Source of the DNA: Desulfocucumis palustris
Lineage (GTDB): Bacteria > Bacillota > Desulfotomaculia > Desulfotomaculales > Desulfocucumaceae
DNA: 64,000 bases
Direction: 5' to 3'
NCBI RefSeq assembly: GCF_002933875.1
Contig: NZ_BFAV01000018.1
Location: forward strand, 62,001-126,000
Below, in pieces: positions 19,081-25,979 of the stretch. Numbering within the stretch: the first letter of the stretch is position 1; every line of letters begins with the position of its first letter. The notes under the pieces were generated by a model that saw only the letters and a list, made by a program, of their open reading frames with translations, was not told where the DNA came from and did not search any database. The position numbers and the translations under genes were made by a program.

Positions 19081-19123
19081 AATAAAAAGAACGTCTTAAC
19101 CAATTTTTATGGGAAGACATTCT
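19081..19123 (-). terminator. Terminator between the crRNA-like RNA and cas3
   Basis: Minus-strand arms AGAATGTCTT (19123-19114) and AAGACGTTCT (19097-19088) pair with one G-T wobble across a 16-nt loop. The stem can be extended by four further A-T or wobble pairs and is followed by TTTTATTT. It would end the small RNA and attenuate read-through into cas3. Confidence 0.65.
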
Positions 19124-19175
19124 CTTTACACAAAAAAACATATATTTTTCAATCCACAGACTCACTTCGCCTGAC
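19081..19175 (-). ncRNA. Predicted crRNA-like small RNA upstream of cas3 (single degenerate CRISPR repeat plus pseudo-spacer)
   Basis: On the minus strand the sequence from 19175 to 19146 is a 30-nt repeat-like element. It begins GTCAGGC, can form a 5-bp stem CAGGC/GTCTG (one G-T wobble, 7-nt loop), and ends TGGATTGAAAA, matching the 11-nt 5' handle of the I-C repeats (TGGATTGAAAT/C) apart from the last base. The next 35 nt (19145-19111) take the position of a spacer, starting ATATATGTTTTTTTGTG. A terminator hairpin (19123-19081) follows. A consensus-like promoter places its predicted +1 exactly on the first repeat base. The stem differs from both arrays but is still paired, which argues against random decay. 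Cas5 could process it. The role proposed is a guide for autorepression like CreA/CreR RNAs; no experiment supports this here. Confidence 0.65.
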
Positions 19176-19181
19176 TTTTTA

Positions 19182-19209
19182 AGTATAGCAAATAGGAATA
19201 ATATGTCAA
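19182..19209 (-). promoter_or_regulatory. Strong sigma-A-type promoter of the crRNA-like RNA (and possibly the cas operon)
   Basis: TTGACA at 19209-19204, 16-bp spacer, TATACT at 19187-19182, in AT-rich surroundings. The seventh base after the -10 box is G19175, the first base of the repeat-like element. It is the best promoter-like sequence in the cas upstream region. Confidence 0.75.
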
Positions 19210-19220
19210 TAAATAATTCA

Positions 19221-19258
19221 TTCATATAAGTTTTAATTGTTAAAAAATTAATGTGTTT
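19221..19258 (+). promoter_or_regulatory. Candidate self-target of the crRNA-like RNA, TTC PAM
   Basis: Plus strand TTC (19221-19223, the PAM known for type I-C) is followed by ATATAAGTTTT. Compared with the pseudo-spacer ATATATGTTTT, positions 1-5 and 7-11 match; the mismatches at 6 and 12 fall on the every-sixth-base positions that type I Cascade flips out. Beyond position 12 the match is patchy (16 of the first 24). The site lies 11 bp upstream of the -35 box of the same RNA's promoter. Confidence 0.5.
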
Positions 19259-19341
19259 TTATTCATCGCTCTCCATAAATATTTCATATTTTATTATCAT
19301 CACTCATATTAATTACAAAGATTAACCAAGGAGATGTTATA

Positions 19342-20013
19342 ATGAAATATTCTGTTAAAAAATTTGCAAGCATACTCGAAGAAATCCAAAATGGTGCCAC
19401 CATCACCGAAACCTGCCGTAAATATAATACTGACGATGAGTTACGCAGACTACGCAAAGAAATTATGGACTTAAAAAAGGAAAACGCCATCTTAAAAAAG
19501 GCGGCTGCCTACTTCGCCAAAAACCAGAAATAGAACGCTTCCGTTTCATGGAGGCATACCGCTCGGAATTTCTGGTTGTGAAGATGGCTAAGGTGCTCAA
19601 AGTGTCAAAGAGCGGTTTTTACGCATATTTAAAGCGACCCAAAAGCAACCGGGAAATAGAGAATGATTTGCTTCTCAATAAGATAAAAGCAGTCTATAAA
19701 AAGAACTACGGCATATACGGTTATCCCCTCATAACCAACGAACTAAAGAATGACGGCGCACCCAGTAAAAATCGTGTATACAGGCTGATGAGAAAAAACG
19801 GTATCAAATCAAAAGTGGCTAAGTGATATCACCTATGTTGCGACCGATGAAGGATGGCTGTACCTGGCCGGTGTTATGGATCTATACGGCAGGACAATTG
19901 TTGGTTTTTCTATGGCTGAACACATGAAAAAATCCCTTGTCATAGAAGCCTTAAACCAAGCTATCGGTAGAACCGGCTCAAAAGGAGGGCTGTTGGTGCA
20001 TTCCGATCATAGG
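19342..20013 (+). pseudogene. IS3-family transposase remnant (orfA and orfB, both deleted)
   Basis: OrfA (19342-19533, 63 residues, AAGGAG upstream) has MKYSVKKFASILEEIQNGAT and DDELRRLRKEIMDLKKENAI LKKAAAYFA, but the middle of the helix-turn-helix is missing (CRKYNT runs straight into DDELRRL; the family is usually near 95-100 residues). OrfB starts about 19548 with VLKVSKSGFYAYLKRP and YGIYGYPLITNEL, has a deletion with frame change near 19815 (KSK joins to WLSDITYVATDEGW), and stops after LVHSDHR at about 20013, so the catalytic Glu is absent. Non-functional. It abuts CRISPR array 2 with about 30 nt between. Confidence 0.9.
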
Positions 20014-20043
20014 TTTCTTTGGATATGGACATTATTTTCCTGG

Positions 20044-20272
20044 GTTTCAATCCACGCCCCCGCACGAGGGGCGACAAAAGGCGCTGATGGGCATTAATTA
20101 CGATCCCAGTGTTTCAATCCACACCCCCGCACGAGGGGCGACACCCGAAATGGTGGCAGATTGGGCAGACACTAAGTTCAATCCACACCCCCGCACGAGG
20201 GGCGACACTATATCACAAGTGCAGACGCCCGTAATAGACAAGTTCAATCCACACCCCCGCACGAGGGGCGAC
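20044..20272 (-). CRISPR. CRISPR array 2, type I-C-like, four repeats and three spacers
   Basis: Repeats at 20044, 20111, 20175 and 20241 (32 nt; the two leader-proximal copies have AGTTC for GTTTC at their plus-strand start), spacers 35, 32 and 34 nt. The plus-strand repeat reads GTTTCAATCCAC, then a C-rich arm (CCCC), GCACGA and GGGGCGAC. It shares the handle with array 1 but has a different stem. crRNA direction is minus, leader at the high-coordinate end. The leader-distal side is cut by the IS3 remnant; the 30 nt before the first repeat (20014-20043) may be one more spacer whose outer repeat was lost. No intact cas genes adjoin it, so it would depend on the locus at 10698-18995. Confidence 0.95.
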
Positions 20273-20442
20273 ACAGTACCTGCTTTGATTCCCTATGAAT
20301 AAAGAGCTTAGCTCCCCGTTTCCGCGAACCTAAATTTAATCGGATATTTTACTCCGGTTTATAAAGCTTTTATTTTATTAAACCCTTGTGAACAGGGGTT
20401 TGCGATAACCCCATATTTTTTGTGTTAACTTATGGTTCGCAC
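20273..20442 (-). promoter_or_regulatory. Leader of CRISPR array 2
   Basis: 170 bp between array 2 and the cas2 remnant. It contains GCGAACC (20324-20330) and GGTTCGCAC (20434-20442), the same inverted motifs found in leader 1, with the second again touching the cas2 stop. The right-hand end (GTGTTAACTTATGGTTCGCAC) resembles that of leader 1 (GTGTACTATAGGTTCGCAC). Common ancestry of the two loci is likely. Confidence 0.65.
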
Positions 20443-20562
20443 CTAAACAATTAGTGTACCTTCCGGGTCAAAATTACGCTTTATTCCAACATGTTCAACC
20501 CTTCTTTTCCGGTTGCTGCCAAGAAAATAGCAGCGCATATATGTTTTGCCCTCTCTGGAAAT
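20443..20562 (-). pseudogene. cas2 3' remnant of a second type I-C locus
   Basis: The frame ending at TAG 20443 encodes REGKTYMRCYFLGSNRKRRV then EHVGIKRNFDPEGTLIV, clearly the Cas2 C-terminus (compare DSLRFYLLGNNYKNKVEH and EDTLII of the intact gene). The N-terminal half is missing and replaced by cas3-derived sequence. It is a different lineage from the intact cas2, so it is not a recent duplicate. Confidence 0.85.
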
Positions 20563-20687
20563 TCGAAATCCGCGGTATTAAGCCTGTCCGCATCAATAAG
20601 ACAACTGATTCCCCATGTTTTTTTCATACCAAGCTTCGAAGCAAACCGCCCCGCCCAAAAAGAAGTCTCTTTTAATTGTTGCCACAA
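20563..20687 (-). pseudogene. cas3 HD-domain remnant fused to the cas2 remnant
   Basis: Minus-strand frame containing ISCLIDADRLNTADFE, which matches the conserved end of the Cas3 HD domain (LVIDADRTDTACFE in the intact protein). It passes directly, in a different frame, into the cas2 tail. A single deletion from inside cas3 to inside cas2 would remove cas5, cas8c, cas7, cas4 and cas1 and give this arrangement. Sequence further upstream (to about 20780) has no match I recognise. Confidence 0.7.
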
Positions 20688-20785
20688 ATTCTGAACCTCA
20701 CCATCCTTTTCACATCTATGTATATCCGCTGTTCATCATATTTTACCTCCAAAACATTTGAGATCAATTTTTATTTTCCACCACA

Positions 20786-20940
20786 TTACAAAAAAGTTTT
20801 AACTGTACTGATTAAAATCTCTGTGGTATTAAAAGGCTTCCTCGCAAAATGTTCAAGGCCCGGTTCAGGAATTAACCCCTGCTCATATCCTGCTAAGGTT
20901 TCCCTTGCATTACGGCAATAAGCAATAACAGGGCATAAAC
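20786..20940 (-). pseudogene. Receiver-domain C-terminal remnant
   Basis: The frame ending at TAA 20786 reads PVIAYCRNARETLAGYEQGL then ARKPFNTTEILISTVKTFL, resembling the last strand and helix of a response-regulator receiver (the KPF motif with the following helix). No acidic pocket, phosphoacceptor or start is present upstream, so this is a fragment. It adds to the evidence that 19340-20950 has been rearranged repeatedly. Confidence 0.5.
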
Positions 20941-21005
20941 TTTTTAAATCCCCCGGCTGCCGGCAGCTATTTCGGGACAACCGTCGACGACAAAGCTGCG
21001 CTCTG

Positions 21006-21836
21006 CTACCCGCCCCCTGTTTTGCCAAGCTTATCCACTACCATTTTGCTAAACTTTATATCCGATTTTTGAGAAAGCAGATTATCCCAGACATTCAGCA
21101 TTTCGTTCTTCAGCCCCGCCCGCCGGTAGGCCTCGCCCAAAGCATAAAGAACCTGCCAGTAAAACTCCCGGGAAAATATGGACGGGTCATTTTCATAACC
21201 GGTGACAAGGCAGTTGAAATCCTCCACCGCGACGGCGGTTCTCCGCATATATGTATCGGGCAGGCAGTGGCAAACATAAGCCCGCAGGGCGCGCATCCTT
21301 ATATTGCCCGGTTCCCGGTCAATGGCCCGGTCCAGTTCTTTTAAATATTTGCCGGCTTTATTTGATATTTCCGTGGTGTCCGCATTCACATCCAGAAGCG
21401 CCACGATGCCGGACAGATGGGCTTTTAAAAAATTGTTTTCAGGTGCCTCGGGTTTGATACTTTTTAAAAGCTCATGGCACTCCCCGGCCGCTTTCCTGTC
21501 ACCCTCAAGACCCTTTTGGCGAAGTTCCGCCGCTTTAGCCAGCATATCGAGCCAGCTTTTTGCAACCGGTAAGACGCTTTTTAACTGCCCGTCGTCAGGT
21601 TTATTTTCCTGGCCGGCAATATTATGAGCCCTGGTGTTCACACCAATTGTCCCGTCTTTTAAGCCTTTATCCGGAGCGGCTGTTAATTCGCCGGACAGTT
21701 GAGTCATATAAACATCAGGCAGCACGGAATGTTCAATCTCCGGCTGCCTGGCTGAACCCTTGTCTCTTCTGTATCTGCGGCTTTTTAAATCAGACGCCAG
21801 CCAGGTTCCGCAACCGGCTTTGCCGTACTTGACCAT
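21006..21836 (-). CDS. Hypothetical protein with TPR-like C-terminal helices
   Basis: 276 residues, ATG with AAGGAGG 8 nt upstream, so translation is likely. The first 85 residues are polar, basic at the start and low in hydrophobics (no signal peptide or membrane helix). From about residue 90 to the end there are regular amphipathic helices (LAKAAELRQKGLEGDRKAAG, ELDRAIDREPGNIRMRALRA, YWQVLYALGEAYRRAGLKNE) with TPR-like character. I do not recognise the family. It stands alone between the decayed CRISPR region and the folate genes. Confidence 0.7.
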   Translation of the reverse strand: MVKYGKAGCGTWLASDLKSRRYRRDKGSARQPEIEHSVLPDVYMTQLSGELTAAPDKGLKDGTIGVNTRAHNIAGQENKPDDGQLKSVLPVAKSWLDMLAKAAELRQKGLEGDRKAAGECHELLKSIKPEAPENNFLKAHLSGIVALLDVNADTTEISNKAGKYLKELDRAIDREPGNIRMRALRAYVCHCLPDTYMRRTAVAVEDFNCLVTGYENDPSIFSREFYWQVLYALGEAYRRAGLKNEMLNVWDNLLSQKSDIKFSKMVVDKLGKTGGG

Positions 21837-22094
21837 TAACGATCCCTCCTTGTAAATGTAAGGGAATACACCTTCCCGGGTTGGCTAAATATCCTGCCTC
21901 TTTACAAATTCAGGAAGGAATGTCCCCGGTTTATGCCTTCCTGCTTTTGTATGATATGGGTTTAAAATAAAGTTAGTGCCTGTACCCTGGATTTGGGGCA
22001 GCTATTCCCATGCGGCCCTTACAAAATAAAAAAAGGCAAACCTTCGTCCGCCTTCTGGAAACCGCCGGTACCGTATTCAATTCTCAATATCATA
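21837..22094. other. Intergenic region with a GGGGACA-type repeat copy
   Basis: Holds CAGGAAGG (21911-21918) and CCTTCCTG (21936-21943), an 8-bp inverted repeat enclosing AATGTCCCC, one of the GGGGACA/TGTCCCC family copies seen elsewhere in the window. At 22033-22054 a short stem (AAGGC/GCCTT) is followed on the minus strand by seven T residues, a weak terminator for the folate genes ending at 22095. Confidence 0.5.
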
Positions 22095-22604
22095 TCATTC
22101 CAGCCAGCATGTCACCTGTTGTTTTTCCGCCAGTTCCGACGCAATTTCCGCCACCTTGCCCAGGCCGGGAATACTAATATCCTGTTTAAGCCGGGATAAG
22201 GGCACCAGCACAAAGGCCCTCTCGCCCATACGGGGGTGCGGTACGGTAAGTTCCGGCAGATTAATGCACTCCCGGCCGTAAAGAAGCATATCCAGATCAA
22301 TAGTCCTGGGCCCCCAGTGAATGGTGCGGACCCGGCCCATTTTGTTTTCAATCTCCTGGAGACTGTGTAATAAAGACAGCGGGGCCACATCCGTGCCGAT
22401 CTCCGCCACGGTGTTTAAAAACCAGTCCTGCCGGGTAAAGCCCAAAGGTTCTGTTTTGTACAGGGGAGCGACCCCCGTCACCAGCACCCCCGGAATATTT
22501 GCCACCATCTCCACCGCCTGCCGGATATTGGCCTCCTTGTCCCCCATATTGGAGCCCAGGCCTATATACGCAACGATCTTTTCCAACTGCCATCCCGCTT
22601 TCAT
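22095..22604 (-). CDS. folK: 2-amino-4-hydroxy-6-hydroxymethyldihydropteridine pyrophosphokinase
   Basis: About 169 residues from ATG 22604; a TTG ten codons on (EKIVAYIGLGSN) is possible. Motifs: YIGLGSNMGDKEANI, APLYKTEPLG, RVRTIHWGPRTIDLDMLLYG and VPHPRMGERAFVLVPL, all diagnostic of HPPK. It transfers pyrophosphate from ATP to 6-hydroxymethyl-dihydropterin, the step before dihydropteroate synthase. Third gene of a folP-folB-folK run, about 77 bp after folB. Confidence 0.96.
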   Translation of the reverse strand: MKAGWQLEKIVAYIGLGSNMGDKEANIRQAVEMVANIPGVLVTGVAPLYKTEPLGFTRQDWFLNTVAEIGTDVAPLSLLHSLQEIENKMGRVRTIHWGPRTIDLDMLLYGRECINLPELTVPHPRMGERAFVLVPLSRLKQDISIPGLGKVAEIASELAEKQQVTCWLE

Positions 22605-22681
22605 CAAATCTCAACGCCGCTTTTCCCAATGCGGCGGTATATGATTATTTTGCCCAAAGCCGCCCGGCGGCTTTTTTTATA

Positions 22682-23038
22682 CTATTTGCGCCTTTCTATC
22701 TCCACCGCCATATAATCAAAACACCCGGGTACCGGGGCGCCGGGCTTTTTAATCCTTACCCTCACGCTCTCTATGGGGAAGCTTTCCAGAACCCCGCCGG
22801 CCACCCTCTCAGCCACAGCCTCGATAAGCTTCATGGGAGGCCCGGTCACCACCCTTTCCACCACGGCAAATACTTCCGCATAGCTGACAGTGGAGTCAAG
22901 CTCATCGTTTTTTCCAGCGGGAGCCAGATCCAGGCATAATTCCAGGTCCACTTCAAATTTTTGCCCCAACTCTCTCTCCTGGGGGAGTACCCCGTGGCGG
23001 CCAAAAAATTTCATCCCGGATAGAATTATTTTATCCAC
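22682..23038 (-). CDS. folB: Dihydroneopterin aldolase
   Basis: 118 residues, GTG start with AGGGAGG upstream. MDKIILSGMKFFGRHGVLPQ ERELGQKFEVDLEL is the FolB signature; DSTVSYAEVF, LIEAVAERVA and VRVRIKKPGAPV follow. It converts dihydroneopterin to 6-hydroxymethyl-dihydropterin and glycolaldehyde. Starts 11 bp after folP, in one operon with folP and folK. A plus-directed hairpin with T-run (AAAGCCGC/GCGGCTTT, about 22663-22681) lies just downstream; its purpose is unclear. Confidence 0.96.
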   Translation of the reverse strand: MDKIILSGMKFFGRHGVLPQERELGQKFEVDLELCLDLAPAGKNDELDSTVSYAEVFAVVERVVTGPPMKLIEAVAERVAGGVLESFPIESVRVRIKKPGAPVPGCFDYMAVEIERRK

Positions 23039-23048
23039 AGCTACCTCC

Positions 23049-24233
23049 CTATATCTTGCGGCGGACCATGGCGTCGGTCATCCTGGCCACCCGGGACATT
23101 TCTTTCACGTCATGCACCCTGATTATATCCGCACCGTTGGCTATACCCACCGACACCGTGGCCGCTGTGCCCTCCAGCCTCTGGTCCACGGGCAAGTCCA
23201 GCACCTTGCCGATCAGGGATTTGCGGGAGGTGCCTATTAACACGGGCAGTCCCAGGCACTCCAGTTCTTTCAGCCTGCCCATCACCTCTATATTCTGCTC
23301 CGGAGTCTTTCCGAAGCCGATGCCCGGGTCCACAATCATTTTGTCCCGGGGAATCCCGGCTTCCATCCCCCGGTCAATGCTATCATTAAAAAAGTCAATC
23401 ATGTCCCCCATCAATTCCCTGTATGCAGTGCCTTTCTGGTTGTGCATGAGAATTAACGGAGCACCGTGGCGGGCCACCACTTCAGCCATCCGGTGATCCT
23501 GGCGAAGCGCCCACTGGTCGTTGATAATATGAGCCCCCTCTTCCAGGGCGGCCTCGGCCACCAGGGATTTACAGGTGTCCACCGACAGGGGAACGGGAAT
23601 ATCCCGCACCAGTCTTTTCAATACCGGCAGAATCCTCTTCAATTCCTCCTCCGGCTCCACCGGGGCGTAACCCGGACGGGTGGATTCCCCACCCAGGTCG
23701 ATAATATCGGCGCCCTCCTCCACCATACCCAGGGCGCGCTCCAGGGCCATGCCCGGATCATAATATTTTCCCCCGTCGGAGAAAGAATCCGGGGTGACGT
23801 TGAGAATACCCATCACCAGCGTCCTGTTTCCAATGGTGACTTTTTTTCCCCGGCAATCCAGGTCGAATACCGGACGACCCTCCAGGTTGTCCAATACTTG
23901 CTTAATCTGCCGGCCCAGGGCCGGCAGGCCGAAGGGCTGCATTTTCAGCTTGCTTATCAGTTCTTCCATTTGTCTCAGGGTCCCCATCAGGATTACTTCA
24001 CTGGATTGAGCGGAGGAATCCAAAACCCCTCTGGCCACAGCCGCCTCCCCGCCCTTGCTCAGCATCTCCTGTTTCAGTATGGTGGCCTGTTTGGGTGAAA
24101 GACCGTAAATTTTTATAAGCCTGTGAACAGCCTTGGGAGCCATCAGACGGCAGCCGGTACTCTCGGCGCCTATCCTGGAGATTTCCTCCAGGGCCTCCCT
24201 TTTATTCAAAACGGTTATATTGCGTATTTTCAT
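23049..24233 (-). CDS. folP: Dihydropteroate synthase with N-terminal extension
   Basis: 394 residues from ATG 24233 (GGGG 8 nt upstream; a GTG three codons earlier is less likely). The catalytic TIM barrel occupies about 130-394: LVMGILNVTPDSFSDGGKYY, DIIDLGGESTRPGYAPV, IPLSVDTCKSLVAEAALEEG, LMHNQKGT, VDPGIGFGKTPEQN and GTSRKSLIG. It condenses the pterin pyrophosphate with p-aminobenzoate. About 120 extra residues precede the barrel, starting MKIRNITVLNKREALEEISR; these extend the usual 270-280-residue enzyme. I know of similar long forms in related clostridia but not the function of the extension. Confidence 0.94.
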   Translation of the reverse strand: MKIRNITVLNKREALEEISRIGAESTGCRLMAPKAVHRLIKIYGLSPKQATILKQEMLSKGGEAAVARGVLDSSAQSSEVILMGTLRQMEELISKLKMQPFGLPALGRQIKQVLDNLEGRPVFDLDCRGKKVTIGNRTLVMGILNVTPDSFSDGGKYYDPGMALERALGMVEEGADIIDLGGESTRPGYAPVEPEEELKRILPVLKRLVRDIPVPLSVDTCKSLVAEAALEEGAHIINDQWALRQDHRMAEVVARHGAPLILMHNQKGTAYRELMGDMIDFFNDSIDRGMEAGIPRDKMIVDPGIGFGKTPEQNIEVMGRLKELECLGLPVLIGTSRKSLIGKVLDLPVDQRLEGTAATVSVGIANGADIIRVHDVKEMSRVARMTDAMVRRKI

Positions 24234-24254
24234 TCTCGACACCCCGGTTATTAG

Positions 24255-24794
24255 TTATAACACCAGAATCTTTTGGGTCAGGGCCAATTCCCTTCTTATA
24301 TTCTCCATTTGCTCAAATTTATAGCAGTCCAGCCTGGCGTCGCATTTTCCGCAGGGCCTGGACAGATCATCCGCAAGACAGAGTGTTCTGCCCAGCAGGC
24401 TGGCGCCGGGCCCGCCCCGGCGGTGCTCCCGTATGGCCCTTAGTGCCAGCGCCGTTTCCCTGGGGTCAAACCCGGTATTTTCCATAATTGGCCGTGCCAG
24501 GCGGGCTCCCGCCAAGGCGTGGTCCTCACCGGTGTCGTACTGTATCCAGCGGGCAATATCATGGAGCAGCCCGGCAGCGTAAATCACTTCCCTTACAAAC
24601 TCCCGCGATACTCCCCGGGATATTATATCCCCGATTCTGCCGCTATCCGTCAGAATGTTATAACTCACCCGGGCCACATCTTCCATATGTTGAAAGTCGT
24701 GCCTGCAAAAACGCCTCTCCTTTTCTCTTTGGGCATTTTTTTCCAGGTACTCCCGGTATAACGGGTGATTTATAATCGCCTTCACCCTGTCCAA
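24255..24794 (-). CDS. HD-domain phosphohydrolase-like protein
   Basis: 179 residues, TTG start with GGGGGGTG upstream. HD superfamily motifs: FCRHDFQHMEDVARVSY (first His), GLLHDIARWIQYDTGEDHA (His-Asp pair and further His), and IREHRRG. A C-terminal Cys-containing region (LSRPCGKCDARLDCYKFEQM) is a possible metal site, seen in a subgroup of clostridial HD proteins. The substrate is unknown; such proteins hydrolyse phosphate esters or nucleotides. It precedes folP by 21 bp and may be co-transcribed with the folate genes. Confidence 0.85.
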   Translation of the reverse strand: MDRVKAIINHPLYREYLEKNAQREKERRFCRHDFQHMEDVARVSYNILTDSGRIGDIISRGVSREFVREVIYAAGLLHDIARWIQYDTGEDHALAGARLARPIMENTGFDPRETALALRAIREHRRGGPGASLLGRTLCLADDLSRPCGKCDARLDCYKFEQMENIRRELALTQKILVL

Positions 24795-25254
24795 GGGTTC
24801 ACCCCCCTAATAAGGACCCAACTTATGAAAGGGGACACACCTTCTTTTGTTTAACCAATCTTTTACTTTATTAACTTCTTCACCAAGAAATGTCCCCAGA
24901 TACAAAGGCCATATAAAACCGGTGCCGCGACTAAAACAAGATGCTGCCGGCATCAATAAATAAGGCCGTGGAACGGCCTTTAATAAACGGAATTAGTGAA
25001 TATCCTCCAGGGCCGGGGCGCCATCCCCGAGGCCATTATTCCACCTTTGACCGCTGACCGACAACAGACTTTTAGTTGCCGGGCAAAAATTTTGGAAGCG
25101 GCTTTGCCTGTCAGAAAATTCAATTAAACAATTATATAGCCTGCAAGCCCATATCCAGGCCGTTTTCTTTTATATAATGGCTAATGGCAAAAGGTACCGG
25201 TACATAACACTGCTTTCCGGACCCAAAAGGCGATCGCAGTGGGCGGGAGAGTCA
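24795..25254. other. Intergenic region with repeat copies and a hairpin
   Basis: 460 bp without a gene. It holds GGGGACACACC (about 24825) and AATGTCCCC (about 24885), an inverted pair of the GGGGACA repeat family 55-60 bp apart, and a hairpin AAGGCCGT-GGA-ACGGCCTT (24962-24980) with AT-rich tails on both sides, probably a terminator for the UPF0251 gene (minus). The rest shows nothing I recognise. Confidence 0.55.
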
Positions 25255-25722
25255 CTATGCCTGCTGAATACCGTCCTTCCAGCGGGAACAGTTGAACAGA
25301 CCGCCGTCCTTATCGATGCGCCGTGTATCATTTCCCTGGCAGGATGGGCAGGTTGCTCTTCCCGTGCCGTGCCCCTTTTCACAGGGGGATTCCCACTCGT
25401 TTCCGCAGCTGATGCATCGAAAGCGGCGAACCGCAACCTGGAAATTACCCCCCTCCACCCTGATGGCTTTACCATTTACCAGGGCGTCTGCCACTTTAGC
25501 CCTGGCAGCGGATAGTATCCTGTGGTAAGTGGGCCGGGAAACACCCATGTTAACAGCGCACTCTTCCTGTTCCAGACCGTTCAAATCTTTTAACCTGATG
25601 GCCTCCAGTTCTTCCACGGAGAGGATTACCTCCGCCAAATCCCTCATTGGAACCCCGGCCGGCTTAAAGTAGGTAAGCTCAGGCAAAAATTCTACCCGGC
25701 GGCATTTTGGAGGTCTTGACAT
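25255..25722 (-). CDS. UPF0251 (DUF134) DNA-binding protein with zinc ribbon
   Basis: 155 residues, ATG with GGGGTG upstream. Residues 1-95 are DUF134: MSRPPKCRRVEFLPELTYFK PAG, LSVEELEAIRLKDLNGLEQE ECAVNMGVSRPTYHRIL, a helix-turn-helix with the RPT motif. Residues 100-140 add a zinc-ribbon with four Cys in two pairs (CISCGNEW and CPSCQGND). Probably a transcription factor with metal- or redox-responsive potential; targets are unknown. Transcribed alone. Confidence 0.9.
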   Translation of the reverse strand: MSRPPKCRRVEFLPELTYFKPAGVPMRDLAEVILSVEELEAIRLKDLNGLEQEECAVNMGVSRPTYHRILSAARAKVADALVNGKAIRVEGGNFQVAVRRFRCISCGNEWESPCEKGHGTGRATCPSCQGNDTRRIDKDGGLFNCSRWKDGIQQA

Positions 25723-25934
25723 TAATACACCCCGATTCTGATTATATAGTGTGTAAAGTAAATTTTATATAACTGTGCTAATTTATGCAACTCTGGCTAT
25801 AGACCGGGCGAAATAACGAGCATTTCAACATTTCTTATTATTGAAAATATTAATTCTTTAATTTTACTACAAATCCTTCAAACCGGGGGTATAAGTTGGT
25901 GACATTCCTTCCTAAAATATCCCCTTTACTTAAT

Positions 25935-25963
25935 AAAAGAGCCCCGGAAACCGGGGCTCTTTT
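25935..25963 (-). terminator. Terminator of fhs
   Basis: A perfect 13-bp stem AAAAGAGCCCCGG (25935-25947) / CCGGGGCTCTTTT (25951-25963) with loop AAA, 16 bp after the fhs stop. The T-run serves the minus strand. Confidence 0.9.
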
Positions 25964-25979
25964 ATTATTATTACAGATA

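Noticed and set aside
19224-19341. CreT-like toxin partner for the crRNA-like RNA
   Set aside because: No short frame with SD and rare codons, and no small toxic RNA signature, was found on either strand between the target site and the IS3 remnant.
20087-20302. Open frame reading SIHTPARGA and FNPHPRTRGD repeats
   Set aside because: It is the translation of CRISPR repeats in array 2, a well-known artefact, not a protein.
20786-21028. An 80-residue intact gene at this position
   Set aside because: Only the C-terminal part resembles a receiver; the N-terminal part is unrelated and overlaps the end of the next gene.
22663-22681. Plus-directed terminator hairpin as evidence of a plus-strand gene
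   Set aside because: No plus-strand coding sequence lies upstream; probably incidental or antisense control.
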